Shown here: positions 35,286 through 47,336 of the stretch, piece by piece | How positions within the stretch are numbered: the stretch's first letter is position 1 | Layout of the letters: each line of letters begins with the position of its first letter | NCBI GenBank assembly: GCA_000611775.1 | Contig: KK106982.1 | Coordinates: 5,719,347 to 5,783,346 of the forward strand | Source of the DNA: Umbilicaria muhlenbergii | Taxonomy: Eukaryota; Ascomycota; Lecanoromycetes; Umbilicariales; Umbilicariaceae | DNA length: 64,000 bases | Direction: 5' to 3' | Program-made: the position numbers and the translations under genes | Notes under the pieces: model-generated | Seen by the model: the letters and a program-made list of their open reading frames with translations, nothing else | What the model was told of the DNA's origin: nothing | Database searches by the model: none

Positions 35286-37756
35286 GTTTTAATAACTTTA
35301 CCTTTTAAAGAGTGATGGCTTGAGATAAGATGCAGACTTGAAATCAACTACATTAAACTTCTGAAGCAGAATGAGACATGATGATGAAGAATCAACAAAA
35401 TGATCATGAAACATCACTCATTTCCTCTGACATCAGTGAAGTGAACCTCATGAGTGAAGGATTCTCAGGTGAAATGATGCACAACATTAATGATGAGATC
35501 ATGCAAGTGAAATGACAGTGAGATGAACTTCTTAAGCAACAAGAGCTGCAGCAGCTTTGAATGAAAGTTTTAACATTAAAAATCAACTTACTCAAAGATT
35601 CTGCTACTCATGTTGATACCTCAGCTGAGAGATTTCTTAACTTTATAAATGCTGAGTCTGTAATGAGCAAGCGTCATGCTGATGAAATGCTGTTAATATG
35701 AAATGTACAATCAAGAATTCAGGCAAAGGAGTTGCTGTTATATCATGATAAGAACATGAAAGAGCACCTGAATTAAATGTGAGATGCAAGAAATATCTTT
35801 CATTTTAACTCAACTGATTTCCCTCATGAGGAGGATAAGGTGATTTACATCATGTAATACTTAAAGAGTGAATCAAAGGAGGCGTGACTGCAAGATGATG
35901 AGATTAAAAATTATTTCATTATTACTTGAGATGATTTTATGAAATTCCTGCTCAACATTATTGAGGACTCTGTGAATCATCAGCTTCACATCACTCAACT
36001 GTATAATGATGCTGTTCAACTACCTCATTAATCAGTTCAAGCTTTTGATAATTATTTAAGCATCTTGAAAGCTCAGTTATCTTCTTATAGTGAAGAGCAC
36101 ATGAGGACTCACTTCTTCACAAAATTGAAGCTTGAGGTTCATGCAGTCTTGATGAATTATCAGGACTTACTTACAACTTGAAAGAGAATTATCACTTTAA
36201 TCACACACCTGAAGAATAATCTACATTTGAGAGATGCTGTGAAATTGAAAGCAAATTTTAATATGACAGTTACCTTCAGCTGCAAACTTGAGTCACTGTT
36301 GAAGCCTGCTGAGAATAAGGATCATAAGCCTGATGAGGGCAAGATGAAGAGCAAGTGAGATAATAAATATAAAAGTGAATCAGTGAAGACTCCTGAAACA
36401 AAGAACTTGTCACATGTGACTTGTTGAAATTGTAATCAGAAGAGACATTATTCCTCTGATTATTCACAGCCTGTGAAAAACTCAGACTTGAATAAGACCC
36501 TGATTGCAGCTGTTTCAGCATCAAAAAATGAAAACACTTCAGTGAAGACTTCATGCTGCTGAAGTGCTGAACAAAAGTAGCCTCAGAGTTTAATTTAATT
36601 GTTGATGAACAAGTTCTTCACAATGATGATATCATACTCATGCAAGCCTTATTGAACACGGGAGCTGAAGTTAATGTGATTTCACAATATTTTGTTATTG
36701 AGCATTAATTGACTCATATGAAGGACTTGTTGCCTCAACTTTAATTCTTAAATGATCAGAAGGCTTACTGTTTTAATGCTTATCATGTGCATTATCAGCT
36801 TACTGACAGTTGAGGACAATCTCATGAATGTGAACATGTGTTTTACTCATTAAATAAGTCAGGATCACCTCTTATCCTTGAACTTTTTACATTGAAGACT
36901 GAATGTGTGTGAATTGACTGCAGAATGAAGGCGTGACACTTCAACATTAAGAAGCAGTCTATTGAGTTACAGTCATCTGATGAATTCACAAGAGAGATTC
37001 AAGATCACTCTGCTGTTTATGCTCTGATATGAGTCAGTCTGAGTGATGATGCTGCATCAGAGGTGCACATATAAAGTGTTGAAATAACATAAGCTTTACC
37101 TGAGGAGTACACTGATTATGTGAATATGTTCTCAACAGAGAATGCTGACCTTCTTTCATCTCATAAGATCAGTGATCATGTAATTGACCTGAATGACACA
37201 GATTCATCTTATGACCCTTTGTATAATCTCTTTAATACTGAATTAAAGGTGCTATGAGAATACTTGAATGACATCTTAATGAAAGGTTGAATTCATCATT
37301 TCATGAGCTCTGCAGAAGCACTCATTCTTTTTGTTTTAAAAAAAGATAAAGAGTTGCAGTTATGTGTTGATTATCAGAGGTTAAATAAAATAATCATCAA
37401 GAACAGGCACCTGTTACCTCTTATAAGTGAAACATTGAATCAGCTTAATGAAGTTAAGTTATTTATGAAGCTAAATTTGAAGGATGCTTATCACTGTATT
37501 CACATAAAGAAGAGTGATGAGTAGAAAATGATATTTCACACTCATTATAATCACTTTGAGTATATGATCATGCCTTTCAGATTGATTAATGCGCTGATTA
37601 TGTTTCAGACTTACATCAATCAGATGCTGACAGAGCTTGTGAATATCTTTTATGTTGTTTATTTAAATGATATTCTTATATATTCAGGATCATCAGTGAA
37701 ACACTGAGAGCACATTAAGCAGGTGTTAAATTAACTCTGTTGATTTCAACTTTATG
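35286..37756 (+). pseudogene. A1 gag, protease and N-terminal reverse transcriptase remnants
   Basis: Gag core runs from about 35570 to 36400, with a zinc-knuckle remnant near 36420 (C*NCNQKRHYSSDY). The protease motif is LLNTGAEVNVIS near 36645 (DTG now NTG). Reverse transcriptase includes LCVDYQRLNKIIIKN and KLNLKDAYHCIHIKK (37303-37524), then VVYLNDILIYS (YLDD now YLND) before the A2 insertion. There are many TGA/TAG/TAA codons at former Trp, Arg and Gln positions. Confidence 0.88.
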
Positions 37757-37984
37757 TGTCATGAGTTAATGACAATTTAAGACTCATGTAGGGCATGCGC
37801 TCTACAAGTGACTTGACAGCATTAGTGAGTCACATGAAAACTCTGCACTGCTTGATCTCACCTTCATTCCTTAGTTATTAGTTCTATATAGTTAGGATCA
37901 TATAATCCTTATACATTTATATCTCATGCTGTCACATACCTCAACTATACTTCCCTTTCTAATAAGGGATGTTATAATCTGACA
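37757..37984 (+). repeat. 5' LTR of A2
   Basis: 228 bp, TGTCATGAG...ATCTGACA, with intact TGTCA/TGACA inverted ends. The internal sequence that follows (gttctaataactctacc) matches the start of the A1 interior at 35286. Confidence 0.95.
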
Positions 37985-38029
37985 GTTCTAATAACTCTAC
38001 CTTTTAAAGGATGATGACCTGAGATAAGA

Positions 38030-41000
38030 TGCAGACTTGAAATCAACTACATTAAACTTCTGAAGCAGAATGAGACATGATGATGAAGAATCAGCAAAAT
38101 GATCATGAAACATCACTCATTTCCTCAGGCATCAGTGAAGTGAACCTCATGAGTGGAGGATCCTCAGGTGAAATGATGCACAACATCAATGATGAGATCA
38201 TGCAAGTGAGATGACAGCAAGATGAACTTCTTAAGCAACAAGAGCTGCAGCAGCTTTGAATGAAAGTCTTGACATTAAAAGTCAACCTACTCAAAGATCC
38301 TGCTACTCATGTTGATACCTCAGCTGAGAGATTCCTTGACTCTATGAATGCTGAGTCTGTAATGAGTAAGCACTGCGCTGATGAAACGCTGTCAATATGA
38401 AATGTACAATCAAGGATTCAGGCAAAGGAGTTGCTGCTATATCATGACAAGAACATGAAAGAGCACCTGAATTGAATGTGAGATGCAAGAAATATCTTTC
38501 ATTTTAACTCAGCTGATTTCTCTCATGAGGAGGATAAGATGATTTATGTCATGCAATACTTAAAGAGTGAACTCAAGGAGGCGTGACTGCAAGATGATGA
38601 GATTAAAAATTATTTCACTGTTATCTGAGATGATTTTATGAAATTCCTGCTCAACATTATTGAGGACTCTGTGAATCATCAGCTTCACATCACTCAACTG
38701 TATAGTGATGCTGTTCAACTACCTCATTAATCAGTTTAAGCTTTTGATAATTATTTGAGCACCTTGAAAGCTCAGTTACCTCTCTACAGTGAAGAGCACA
38801 TGAGGACTCAATTCTTCACAAAATTGAAGTCTGAGGTTCATGCAGCCTTGATGAATTATCAGGACTTACTCACAACTTGAAAGAAAATCATTGCCTTGAC
38901 TGCACGCCTGAAGAATAATCTACATTTGAGAGGCATCATGAAATTGAAAGCAAATCCTAATATGACAGCTACCCTCAGCTGCAAACCTGAGTCATCATTG
39001 AAGCCTGCTGAGAATAAAGATCACAAGCTGATGAGGGTAAGGAGAAGAGCAAGCAGGATAATAAACATGAAAACAGATCAGTAAAAGCTCCTGAAACAAA
39101 AAACTTGTCACACATGACTTATTGAAATTGCAATCAGAAGGGACATTATTCCTCTGATTATTCACAGTCTGTGAAAAACTCAGACCTGAATAAGACCTCA
39201 GTTGCAGCTGTTTCAGCATCAAAAAATGAGAACACTTCAGTGAAGGCTTCATGTCACTGAAGCATCAAACAAAAGTAGCCTTGAAGCTTAATTTAATTGT
39301 CAATGAACAAGTTCTTCACAATGATGATGTCATACTCATGCAAGCCTTATTGAACAAAAGAGCTGAAGTAAATGTGATTTCACAACATTTCATTATTGAG
39401 CATCAATTGACTCATATAAAGGGCTTGTTGCCTCAACTTTAATTCTTGAATGATCAGAAGGCTTACTGCTTCAGTGCTTATCATGTGCATTATCAGCTTA
39501 CTGACAGTTGAGGACAGTCTCATGAATGTGAACATGTGTTTTACACATTGAATAAGTCAGGACCACCTCTTATCCTTAAACTCTCTGCATTGAAGACTGA
39601 ACATGTGTGAATCAACTGCAGAATGAAGGCGTGGCGCTTCAACATTAAAGAGCAGTTTATTAAGTTACAGTCACTTGATGAATTCACAAGGGAGATTCAA
39701 GATCACTCTGCTGTTTACATCCTGATATGAGTCAGTCTGAGTGATGATGCTGCATCAAAGGTGCGCATATAAAGTGCTGAAATAACACAAGCTTTATCTG
39801 AGGAGTATGCTGATTATGTGAATGTGTTTTTAACAGAGAATGCTGACCTCCTTTCACCTCACAAGGTCAGTGATCATGCAATTGACTTGAACAGCACAGA
39901 TTCACCTTATGACCCTTTGTATAACCTCTTCAATACTGAATTAGGGGTGTTATGAGAATACTTGAATGACATCTTAATGAAAGGTTGAATTCATCATTTC
40001 ATGAGCCCTGCAGGGGCACTCATCCTTTTTGTTTCAAAGAAAGATGAAGGGCTGCAGTTATGTGTTGATTATCAAAGGTTGAACAAGATGATCATCAAGA
40101 ACAGGCACCTGTTACCTCTTATAAGTGAAATGTTGAATCAGCTTAGTGAAGTCAAGCTATTTATGAAGCTAAATTTGAAGGACGCCTATCATCATATCTG
40201 CATCAAGAAGGGTGATGAGTGGAAAACAGTGTTTCACACTCATTACAGTCACTTTGAGTATATGATCATGCCTTTCAGATTGACAAATGCGCTGGTCATG
40301 TTTCAAGCTTACATCAACTGAGCGCTGACAGGGCTTGTGAATGTCTTTTGTGTTGTCTATCTAGATGACATTCTTATATATTCAGGATTGTCAGTGGAAC
40401 ACTGAGAGCATGTTAGGCAGATGTTAAACTGACTTCATTGATTTCAACTCTATGTGAACTCTAAGAAGTGTGAATTCTTCATCATCAAGGTGAAATTTCT
40501 AAAGTTTATTATCACAACTGAAGGTGTAGTGATGAATTCATGATGAGTGAACATCATACAGAATTGATCAGTATCAAGAACTTTCCTGAAAGTACAAGTC
40601 TTCCTGAGCTTTGTGAACTTTTATAGACGCTTTATTAAGCGCTATTCACAAGTTGCGGCCCCCTTGACAAACCTTATGAAAGGTAGCAAGGATGAAAAGA
40701 AGTTTGAGCCTTTTGAATTCTCAAATGACGCAAAGAAGGCGTTTGACCGCCTCTGTGAAGCCTTTATGACAGCGCTCATCCTGGTTCACTTTGACTCAAA
40801 GTTATGAATACAGGTGAAAACTGATGCATTAATCATTGAGCTCAGTGGCATCCTGTCTCAGCTGTTGAATAGCAGAGAGTGACATTCAGTTACATTCTGA
40901 TTAAGGAAGCTGTCTCCTTCAGAGATCTGATATGAAACTCATGATCAGGAGCTCCTTGCCATCATTATGATGTTTAAACACTGATGACACTACCTCAAAG

Positions 41001-43200
41001 GCGTGAAAACTGATGTGTCAATCATTGAGCTCACTGGCATCCTGTCTCAGCTGTTGAATAACAGACAGTGACATTCAGTTGTGTTTTGATTGAGAAAGCT
41101 GTCTCCTTCAGAGATCTGATATGAAACTCATGATCAGGAGCTCCTTGCCATCATTATGATGTTTAAACACTGATGACACTACCTCAAAGGCAGTTGTCAT
41201 ATCATAGAGGTATTGACTGACCATAACAATCTATGAGGATTTATGAACATGAAGGAATTGAATGATAAGCAAGCATGATGAGCAATGAAGCTCACTGCTT
41301 TTGATTTCAATATCCTGCATCAGTCTGAAAAGATCAACCCCGCTGATGTGCTGTTGAGGTGACCAGACTACAGGGATGTTGAAGAGGTGAATGAAATTAT
41401 GAAGAAATTACTCTCAACTCTTCAGAGAAAGCTAGCCACTCTTGTGAACATATTCTCACTCAGATATGCCTTTATTGTGAGGCAGCTGCTCACAGGGGTG
41501 AAGAGAATGACTGAGATTAAAGACCTCAAACTTCAGAAAGAATGCTGAAAGAGTGATGACAAAACATCTGCTCATGATGACTGTGACATAACTGTGAAAC
41601 AGCTTAACTCTGTCACTGAAACTGTTGATTGCAAACAACTCATTTCACATGTGATGATAAGAGATCTTGTCATTCATGAAACAGCTGATGAAAGCCTGAG
41701 TTTATCTTTAAGGGATTTAATTCAAACTCTACAAAATGATGATTCATTTGTAGAAGTGACATGCAACGCTGACTGTACATCAGTGAAGTGCAAGGTTAAA
41801 GTTGAAAGTTTCTGAAGGATTGACTCTGAAGGCCTTCTATTTCATGAGGAACAAATATACATTCTGAAAGAAGAGTCTGTAAGAGCAGAGATCTTGAAAC
41901 ATCATCATGATGATGCCTTGACAGGGCATTTCAAAGTAGAAAGAACTCTTGAATTGATTGATCATAAATATTATTGAATTGATATGAGTCAAGATGTTAA
42001 AGATTATGTTGCATCATGTGACATCTGTCAAAGGGTGAAAGTGCTTAAACATCATTCTTATGATGAGCTACAGGCGCTGCCTCAGCCAGAAGGATCATGA
42101 CAGCAAGTCATCATGAATTTTATCACTGACTTGCTGTCAAGTAAGTGCAGAGGTTGCGTATATGATGTGATCTTAATAATTATAAATCAGTATATGAAAA
42201 TGGCTCAGTATATTCAAATCATGAAAATGATTACAGCAACAGAGTTGACTGACTTGTTTTATGAGGAAATAATATGTCAGTTCAGTGTATCAAAAGAGAC
42301 TGTCTCTGATCAGAGATCAGTTTTCACAAGCGCTTTCTGATCAGAAATGTGCTACTATTTAAGGATGAAGTGTCAGCTAAGCACTGCCTTTCATTCACAA
42401 ACAGATGAACAGACAGAATGACAGAATCAAATCTTAAAACATTATCTTCACTGTTACTGCTCAGATGAACAAGACAACTGAATGAACCTTTTACCTCTGA
42501 CAGAATTCACTTACAATAATGAAACACAAGCATCAATAAAGTGCAGCTCTTTCTATGTCATGTATGCTTATCATTCAAAAGTAAGATTTGAAGTTGAGGA
42601 TGACTTCAGAAAAGAAAGAGTACTCACAGTTAAAAATCAAGTGAAATGATTTCATGACATACAAGAAGCGCTGTCACAATGATGAAAAAATGTAATTAAT
42701 TCTCAGGCAAAATATTATGATGTTAAACATAAACTCAAGACCTATAATGTGAGAGACTTGATAATGTTATTCATGAAGAACTTATGACAGAAGCGCTTGA
42801 GCAGGAAACTGTTTCACAAATTCATTAAATCATTTCAGATTGAAGACTTAATAGGGAAGCAGGTCTACAAGCTAACTTTATCACTTATTTATCAGATTCA
42901 TAATGTCTTTCACATCTCTTACTTGAAGTCATATCAGTGCAGAGCTGATGATGACTTTAAATCATTACTGCCACCTTCAGAGCTAATTGACGATGAAGAA
43001 GAATACAAAGTTGAAGAGATTTTAAATCATCAGAAATTCAGGAATGAAATCTTGTACAAAGTGAGATGAAAGGGTTGATCAGAAGAATATGATCAATGAG
43101 TGTTAAAAAAGAACTTAAAAGGTGTGCAGGAAATGTAAGCAGCCTTTGACAATGAATTAAATGAACATAGAAAGAAGTGATCTAGAAAGATTTAACTGAT
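38030..43200 (+). pseudogene. A2 gag-pol with C-terminal chromodomain, decayed
   Basis: Readable in order: gag core (38270-39050), zinc-knuckle remnant near 39122 (Y*NCNQKGHYSSDY), protease ALLNKRAEVNVISQ near 39345, reverse transcriptase at 40001-40450 with intact VVYLDDILIYS, RNase H, integrase with HHDDALTGHF...CDICQR zinc motif (41900-42030), the first Asp in NFITDLLSS, the second in VSDQRSVF, and TDEQTE*QNQIL. The C-terminus has VYKLTLSLIYQIHNVFHISY and a chromodomain (DDEEEYKVEEILNHQKF ... YKVR*KG*SEEYDQ). Most stops are TGA for Trp or Arg. Confidence 0.9.
40814..41191 (+). repeat. 189-bp in-frame tandem duplication in A2 RNase H
   Basis: Units 40814-41002 and 41003-41191, each 63 codons, starting gtgaaaactgatg and ending ctcaaaggc. 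A1 carries a single copy (from about 53428). The two units differ mostly by alternative CpG changes: gcatta against gtgtca, from a likely gcgtca. Confidence 0.92.
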
Positions 43201-43426
43201 GTTATAAAAACACTCTTTCCTGATTTTCCTCAAGGGGTTTTACAGGTTTTATTGAGGCCTTATAGGTGATTTATGACAAGGGTCAAGAGTGACAAGTTCA
43301 TTAAAGAAGGTGAATCATCAGTAAAGCACAAGGAAAGCATAATATTATTACTGCTGCAGTGATGAATCAGAGCAGGCTGAAAAAGAACTATCATACAAGA
43401 TTAATAAAACACTGACAAATCATTAT

Positions 43427-44429
43427 TTACTCATCTTCATCATCATTATTCTTCTCCTCATCTTCATCATCCTCCTTCATTTCCTCTGACCCCTCTGACT
43501 CAAAGGGAGAGAAATCTCCATCATCATCATCATCATCATCATTAACAATGACAGGCAAATGCTTTTAAAATAGAATGCACATTAGCTGTTCATAGCTGTC
43601 ATGTCAGAGGTGAAGAGAAGGGGATCAAACTGAATATCACATGATATTCAAGATATCTTTGAGTGTGTTGTTGTTGCATTTGAGCTGCTCAAGGAGCAGG
43701 AGGTTGATCTTGACAGCAGACTTCAATTTCAACAGCTTCTGATGATGATTGACAACATGAAGGTGTGCCATGATCTTCTTGTTATAACACTTTTGACGCG
43801 CCTTGAGAGCAGTCAGGAGAGCAGGTGAAGGAGTGTTGATGTTAACTTTATTAATCAAGTGTATGAGCATGTTTATCTTGCAGGTAAATCACGCAGGAAC
43901 CTTGAATCATCAGTGAAGTGCAACAGATGAGTGAGTTAAACTTATCAGAAGACAAGCTTTGTGCAGATTTATACAGTATGCACATTTAACATTTGACCTG
44001 ATGTCACATACCTGAGTCATATCATCCGTGAAGTGACGGGAACAACAGAGACAGAAAGGTTTGATAAGATGTGCATGAGGTTCAGCAGAGCACTTGACAA
44101 TCAGTGAGCGCTATACAATAACTCACATTAGAAGTGCATCTGCAGAGTCAGCTTCTCTGACTTACAGACATAATGACTGATGTTGTGATGATGAAGATGA
44201 GACATCTTGAAGATGTGTTGATGATGTTGCAGTGATGAATCACTGCTCTGGCAAAAGTTGATGACAGAAGGCTGAGGAGTTGACAGTATTTATATTTTGA
44301 AGCTCTTGTTGTGATATCATCACCTGAGGCCTTGATTACATTATCATAGTGCTGTTGCACTGACACTGTCATGACTTCACTGCTGCCTCTTCACTCCTCA
44401 GGATTTTCACTGTCATGTGACAAGCTCAT
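43427..44429 (-). pseudogene. Antisense cysteine-rich gene of A2
   Basis: It lies between the chromodomain and the 3' LTR on the strand opposite to pol. The reverse frame starts at the ATG at 44429 (MSLSHDSENPEE) and runs through QQHYDNVIKASGDD and LLSLLSSTFARA. After a probable intron (GTAAGT near 44160) it continues with KPFCLCCSRHFTDD, TQVCDIRSNVKCAYC and INLHKACL, then a long helical, basic region (ALLTALKARQKCYNKKI) and an acidic Asp/Glu tail ending at 43427. It is interrupted by TGA codons (former Trp/Arg). The cysteine spacing C-x2-C-x11-C-x7-C-x2-C-x6-C suggests metal binding. A TATA-like GATAAAAAG lies about 70 nt upstream. The same gene is present in A1. I do not know its function. 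Confidence 0.6.
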
Positions 44430-44549
44430 CTTGCTATCATCTCACTTAATCAGTGCTGATGTCATGTCACTGATTCAACTGTTAACTGAGCTTTTTATCA
44501 GTCATTCACCTTTCTGCGCTGAAGGGCTGCTGCATAGAGGGGAGGTAAT

Positions 44550-44777
44550 TATCATGAGTTAATGACAATCTGAGACTCATGTAGGGCATGCGCTCTACAA
44601 GCAGCTTAACAGTGTTAATGAGTCACATGAAAACTCTGCACTGCTCAATTTCACCTTCATTCCTTAATTATTAATTTTATATAATTAGGATCATATAACC
44701 TCTATACATTTATATCTCATGCTGTCACATACCTCAACTATACTTCCCTTTCTAGTAAGGGATGCTATAGTCTGACA
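44550..44777 (+). repeat. 3' LTR of A2
   Basis: 228 bp, beginning TATCATGAG (mutated from TGTCATGAG) and ending GTCTGACA. It is followed at once by the TTATG duplication and the resumed A1 sequence (tgaactctaagaagtg). Confidence 0.95.
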
Positions 44778-45055
44778 TTATGTGAACTCTAAGAAGTGTG
44801 AATTTTTCATTATCAAGGTGAAATTCCTAGGGTTTATTATCATCATCAAAGGTGTATCAATAAACTCATGATGAGTGAACATCATACAGGACTGATTAAT
44901 ATTAAGAACTTTTCAAGAAGTATAAATCTTCCTGAGCTTTATGAACTTTTACAGACGCTTTATTAAGTGTTATTCACAAGTTGCAGCCCCCTTAACAAAC
45001 TTTATGAAAGATAGCAAGAATGAAAAAAAGTTTAAGTCTTTTAAATTCTCAAGTG
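44778..45055 (+). pseudogene. A1 middle fragment (end of RT and start of RNase H)
   Basis: Continues A1 reverse transcriptase from 37756: NSKKCEFF-like and VNFYRRFIK*YSQVAAPLTN, matching A2 at 40450-40730. It breaks at the AAGTG where B1 begins. Confidence 0.93.
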
Positions 45056-45358
45056 TGTAAGGCGCAGAGTGTATGACAGAGCATCATAATGATGTTTGAA
45101 TAAAATGTCATAAACAATATAGTCATGATGAGGTCAATGCAATGATTATATGTCTTTTATTCAGTGATAAAAACTGATCACTGAGGAAGCAGGTTTTTGA
45201 ACCTCCTTGTGAAGAGTTTTCACTTGATGTCAAGGCGCTACTCACTGAGTCATCATATAAGTGAGTTATAATGATGTACTGTCATATTGTTGTACTGTCA
45301 TACTGTTGTACTGTCATACTGTCATATTGTCATATTACTATATATAATGATTCTGACA
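45056..45358 (-). repeat. 3' LTR of B1
   Basis: 303 bp. Its last third contains a variable octamer array alternating tgtcatac and tgttgtac; both derive from tgtcgtac by CpG change. It is 16 bp longer than the other B1 LTR, mainly through this array. Confidence 0.92.
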
Positions 45359-45816
45359 CAGCATTCTCCTTCTCATGATGCTGTCCTTGATGTCAATTGA
45401 CTTCAAATTCATCATTATAAACATCACCATGATGACCTGATAAATGATTAATCATGTAGAGTGAGGATGTGAAACTGTGTTAAAGTAAGACTGATCACAT
45501 GTCTTCACTTAATTGTGATGATATTGCACCTGACAGTAAGCTCTTCTTCTTAACATAAACATCAAAATCAAAATATTTACTGTAAGTTTAAAACATCCTT
45601 CCCTTGTGTTTCTTCTTCATCATCTCTCTTATGACATGTTGTTGTACTTCTCATGACTTTTTCACAGCTCATTGAGTGACCTGATGACTTCATGATGTCA
45701 TCCTCATTGCAGAGGTGTTCACCTCATGAAGAGAGTGTCATGAAGCTTGCAGCTCATGACTCAACATTCTTGCAGTGTTGTACTTCCTGTCATATATCAT
45801 ATAGATGCTAACATGA

Positions 45817-45824
45817 TATATAAG
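45817..45824 (+). promoter_or_regulatory. TATA box of the B1 antisense gene
   Basis: TATATAAG, 27 nt upstream of the first ATG (45851) of the antisense gene. The same word in the same place is present in B2 (62144). Confidence 0.55.
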
Positions 45825-45850
45825 CAATCAATAATCAAATTCTTAAACTC

Positions 45851-46904
45851 ATGATCATGAACAATGATGAAGACTCATCTTCATCAGGGAAGCTCATTGA
45901 TCTTCAGGCTCAATGTGATGAGGAGGGCTCTGAGTCAGAGTTAATGAGTGAAACTGTGATGATCAACATCTTCAGAAAGAGATGAGGAAACAGAGTGATA
46001 AAACTGATTATTCAGCACCTGAAGAGAGTCAGGCATTTACCTTTAAGTGACATCTTCAGCAGCAGTTTCTGCTCTGTGTGATGTCATGATGATACCTCAC
46101 TGCTGATGCATGTGCAGCAGGGCCATCATCATGAGTGTGTGATTTAAGAGAACCTCAGTCACATGCTGTCAGGTACTGCTCACTGTGACTTTTATAAAAG
46201 AGCTGAAGTTGATCAGTGCTTCATGTTGCAGGTTAATTCAGCCTGCGCTCATTACACATCACTTCACAACTTTCATGATTAATGCATGATGAAGCTTTTA
46301 ATCATCACTGCTTTGACCTCTGAGAGTTCTGATGTTGTTATTCTGCACGCGCGTGCCTATGATGACAGGAGAGGTGATGACACACTGTAAATTTACCTTT
46401 TTTAATCCTCTTTTCATTTTGTTTTATTTAGTATGAATATGATGTACTTGTTGTATCTATGACATTTTGTCATACTGTCATACATACAACATTTTGTTGT
46501 ACTGTCATACATACAACCTTTTGTCATACTGCTGTACACTTGCACTGTTGTATTATTGATATGTTAATTATTGTATAACATCTGATGACTGATTAATTCC
46601 TCATGCTGTCACCTCTTACTGATCATTATTAACATTCTTCACGCCCTCTGCAGCTGCTCCTCAACATGAGTTTCTTGACTCCCTTGAGGTTGAAATGTGT
46701 TAATTCAGTAGTCCTGAGGAGCTCATTCAGACTCTTGCTGTCTTGTTAAAGAGCACTGCTCACACTTTCTGCATCCTCAACACTCATCAATCTCATCATC
46801 ATCAAGAGTATATTGAACTCTGTGAGCAGCATCATGTTGAGGAGATGAGGTCAAAGGCTTCATCAGACAATGAAGAAAAGTTTGAGACAGCAGAAGACAA
46901 GTAG
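45851..46904 (+). pseudogene. Antisense cysteine-rich gene of B1
   Basis: On the strand opposite to pol, between the 3' LTR and integrase. Exon 1 (45851-46390, 180 codons) starts MIMNNDEDSSSSGKLIDL, acidic, then a basic helix (RVIKLIIQHLKRVRHLPL), then a Cys/His-rich part (SV*CHDDTSL, TAHCDFYKRAEVDQC, SACAHYTS), ending at a likely GTAAGT donor mutated to GTAAAT. Exon 2 (acceptor CTGCAG, frame 46656-46904, 83 codons) reads APQHEFLDSLEVE, HTFCILNTHQSHHHQEYIEL and ends EEKFETAEDK. There are only five in-frame stops, four TGA and one TAA. The exact exon junction is unresolved. No function is recognised. Confidence 0.6.
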
Positions 46905-47174
46905 ATAAATGAAAATAACTTAATGCAGCACTGATGAGGGGTTAAGTGCAAGATGTTGATCTCAGATTCATTTTAATCTTCAGATCTGAAATGAAATGCT
47001 TCTGTGCTTAAGTGTTCTCTGCAATGTGACATGTTTGTGATAATGTAGTTCATGCAGTAATCTTATTAAAGATCTCATCATAACATCATAGTGTCATAAC
47101 CCCTGTCATACTTGTTGTAAGGCACAGGCTTTGTCATAAAAGATCAGGTTAACAAAGCTGACAAAGTTTTCAAT

Positions 47175-47336
47175 TCTTAAGACTCATGACTTTTATAACA
47201 GCTTCTTAATTGATCTTGAAGAGTCACATCTTAAAGCTCATGACTTTTGTGACAGCCTCTCAATCAACCTTGAAGGGCCACGTCTTAAAGCTCATGACTT
47301 TTGTGACAGCTTCTCAATTGATCTTGAAGAGTCACA
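47175..47336. repeat. 54-bp tandem repeat in B1, three units
   Basis: Units start at 47175, 47229 and 47283; a fourth is truncated at 47337. Each contains ctcatgactttt.t.acagc and cttgaag.g.cac. The unit is a multiple of three (18 codons) and is open on both strands. B2 has two units at the matching place. Confidence 0.85.

Larger units (their letters stand above)
37757..44777 (+). mobile_element. Complete LTR retrotransposon A2 (chromovirus), nested in A1
   Basis: 7,021 bp with 228-bp LTRs at both ends and a perfect 5-bp target duplication TTATG (37752-37756 and 44778-44782). Order: LTR, gag, protease, reverse transcriptase, RNase H, integrase, chromodomain, antisense cysteine-rich gene, LTR. 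It is the youngest visible A insertion, since it interrupts A1, yet it is also heavily mutated at CpG. Confidence 0.95.

Noticed and set aside
45256-45345. Short regular repeats that might be a CRISPR array
   Set aside because: The unit is 8 bp without spacers, lies inside an LTR and varies in number: a microsatellite in a fungal genome.
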